A DNA stretch of 5,860 nt from Alphaproteobacteria bacterium MarineAlpha10_Bin2 (GTDB lineage: Bacteria; Pseudomonadota; Alphaproteobacteria; UBA828), in contig PTKB01000169.1 in assembly GCA_002937555.1 (NCBI GenBank), positions 1-5,860 of the forward strand, in the 5' to 3' direction. Every line of letters begins with the position of its first letter. Position 1 is the stretch's first letter. The position numbers and the translations under genes were made by a program. The notes beneath the pieces were generated by a model, which saw only the letters and a list, made by a program, of their open reading frames with translations, was not told the origin of the DNA and made no database searches. Positions 5,839-5,860 of the stretch are shown in pieces.

Positions 5839-5860
5839 GCCGCATCGAGACGGAAATCGC
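5835..5860 (+). CDS. Start of a further operon gene, probably the catalytic FAD subunit (truncated)
   Basis: Only eight full codons are visible (M-S-R-I-E-T-E-I). The ATG at 5835-5837 overlaps the preceding TGA as ATGA, the same arrangement as at the previous junction. In HcnABC/LhpBEF-type operons this position usually holds the DAO-family catalytic subunit, and a short polar start leading into a hydrophobic strand (E-I) would fit a flavin-binding strand. Sequence alone does not prove the identity. Confidence 0.55.

Overview
The window is GC-rich bacterial DNA with dense, mostly operonic coding. A hopanoid-type glycosyltransferase (HpnB family), a DadA-like flavoenzyme and an HcnAB/LhpFE-like iron-sulfur flavoenzyme set, together with a codon usage full of GCC/GGC/CGC, point to an alphaproteobacterium that makes hopanoids. 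This assignment is inferred from gene families; there is no rRNA or other strict taxonomic marker in the window. I saw no tRNA, rRNA, CRISPR array, insertion sequence or phage gene.

Layout. On the left, a minus-strand gene for an exported Sel1-repeat protein (GTG start at 470) runs off the edge at base 1. A divergent 113-bp gap separates it from a plus-strand GFA-family zinc protein (584-1057). That gene converges almost stop-to-stop with a minus-strand gene for a secreted conserved protein of unknown function (1060-1563); both stop codons lie within or next to a perfect 15-bp palindrome. A 146-bp divergent gap (1564-1709), which contains a strong 26-nt dyad, then opens a tightly packed plus-strand operon reaching the right edge. 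Its order is a DadA-like FAD-dependent D-amino acid dehydrogenase (1710-2960), HpnB-type glycosyltransferase (2965-4125), a small 2Fe-2S ferredoxin-like subunit (4136-4441), an FAD/NAD(P)-binding subunit with a C-terminal BFD-type 2Fe-2S domain (4438-5838), and the first codons of a further gene (5835 onward).

How the genes may work together. The ferredoxin-like and FAD/BFD subunits are the electron-carrying pair of heterotrimeric amine/imino-acid dehydrogenases (hydrogen cyanide synthase HcnABC, opine oxidase, D-hydroxyproline dehydrogenase LhpBEF). The truncated gene, starting in an ATGA overlap, is where the catalytic FAD subunit is expected. With the DadA-like enzyme at the head of the operon, the theme is oxidative removal of electrons from D-amino or cyclic amino acids into the respiratory chain. 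The odd member is HpnB, which sits in the middle of this operon and not beside recognisable hopanoid genes within this window.

Several true starts are GTG codons chosen from Shine-Dalgarno spacing and domain boundaries. I did not find a clearly undescribed system; the most unusual items are the HpnB placement, the leader dyad at 1660-1691 and the uncharacterised exported protein.
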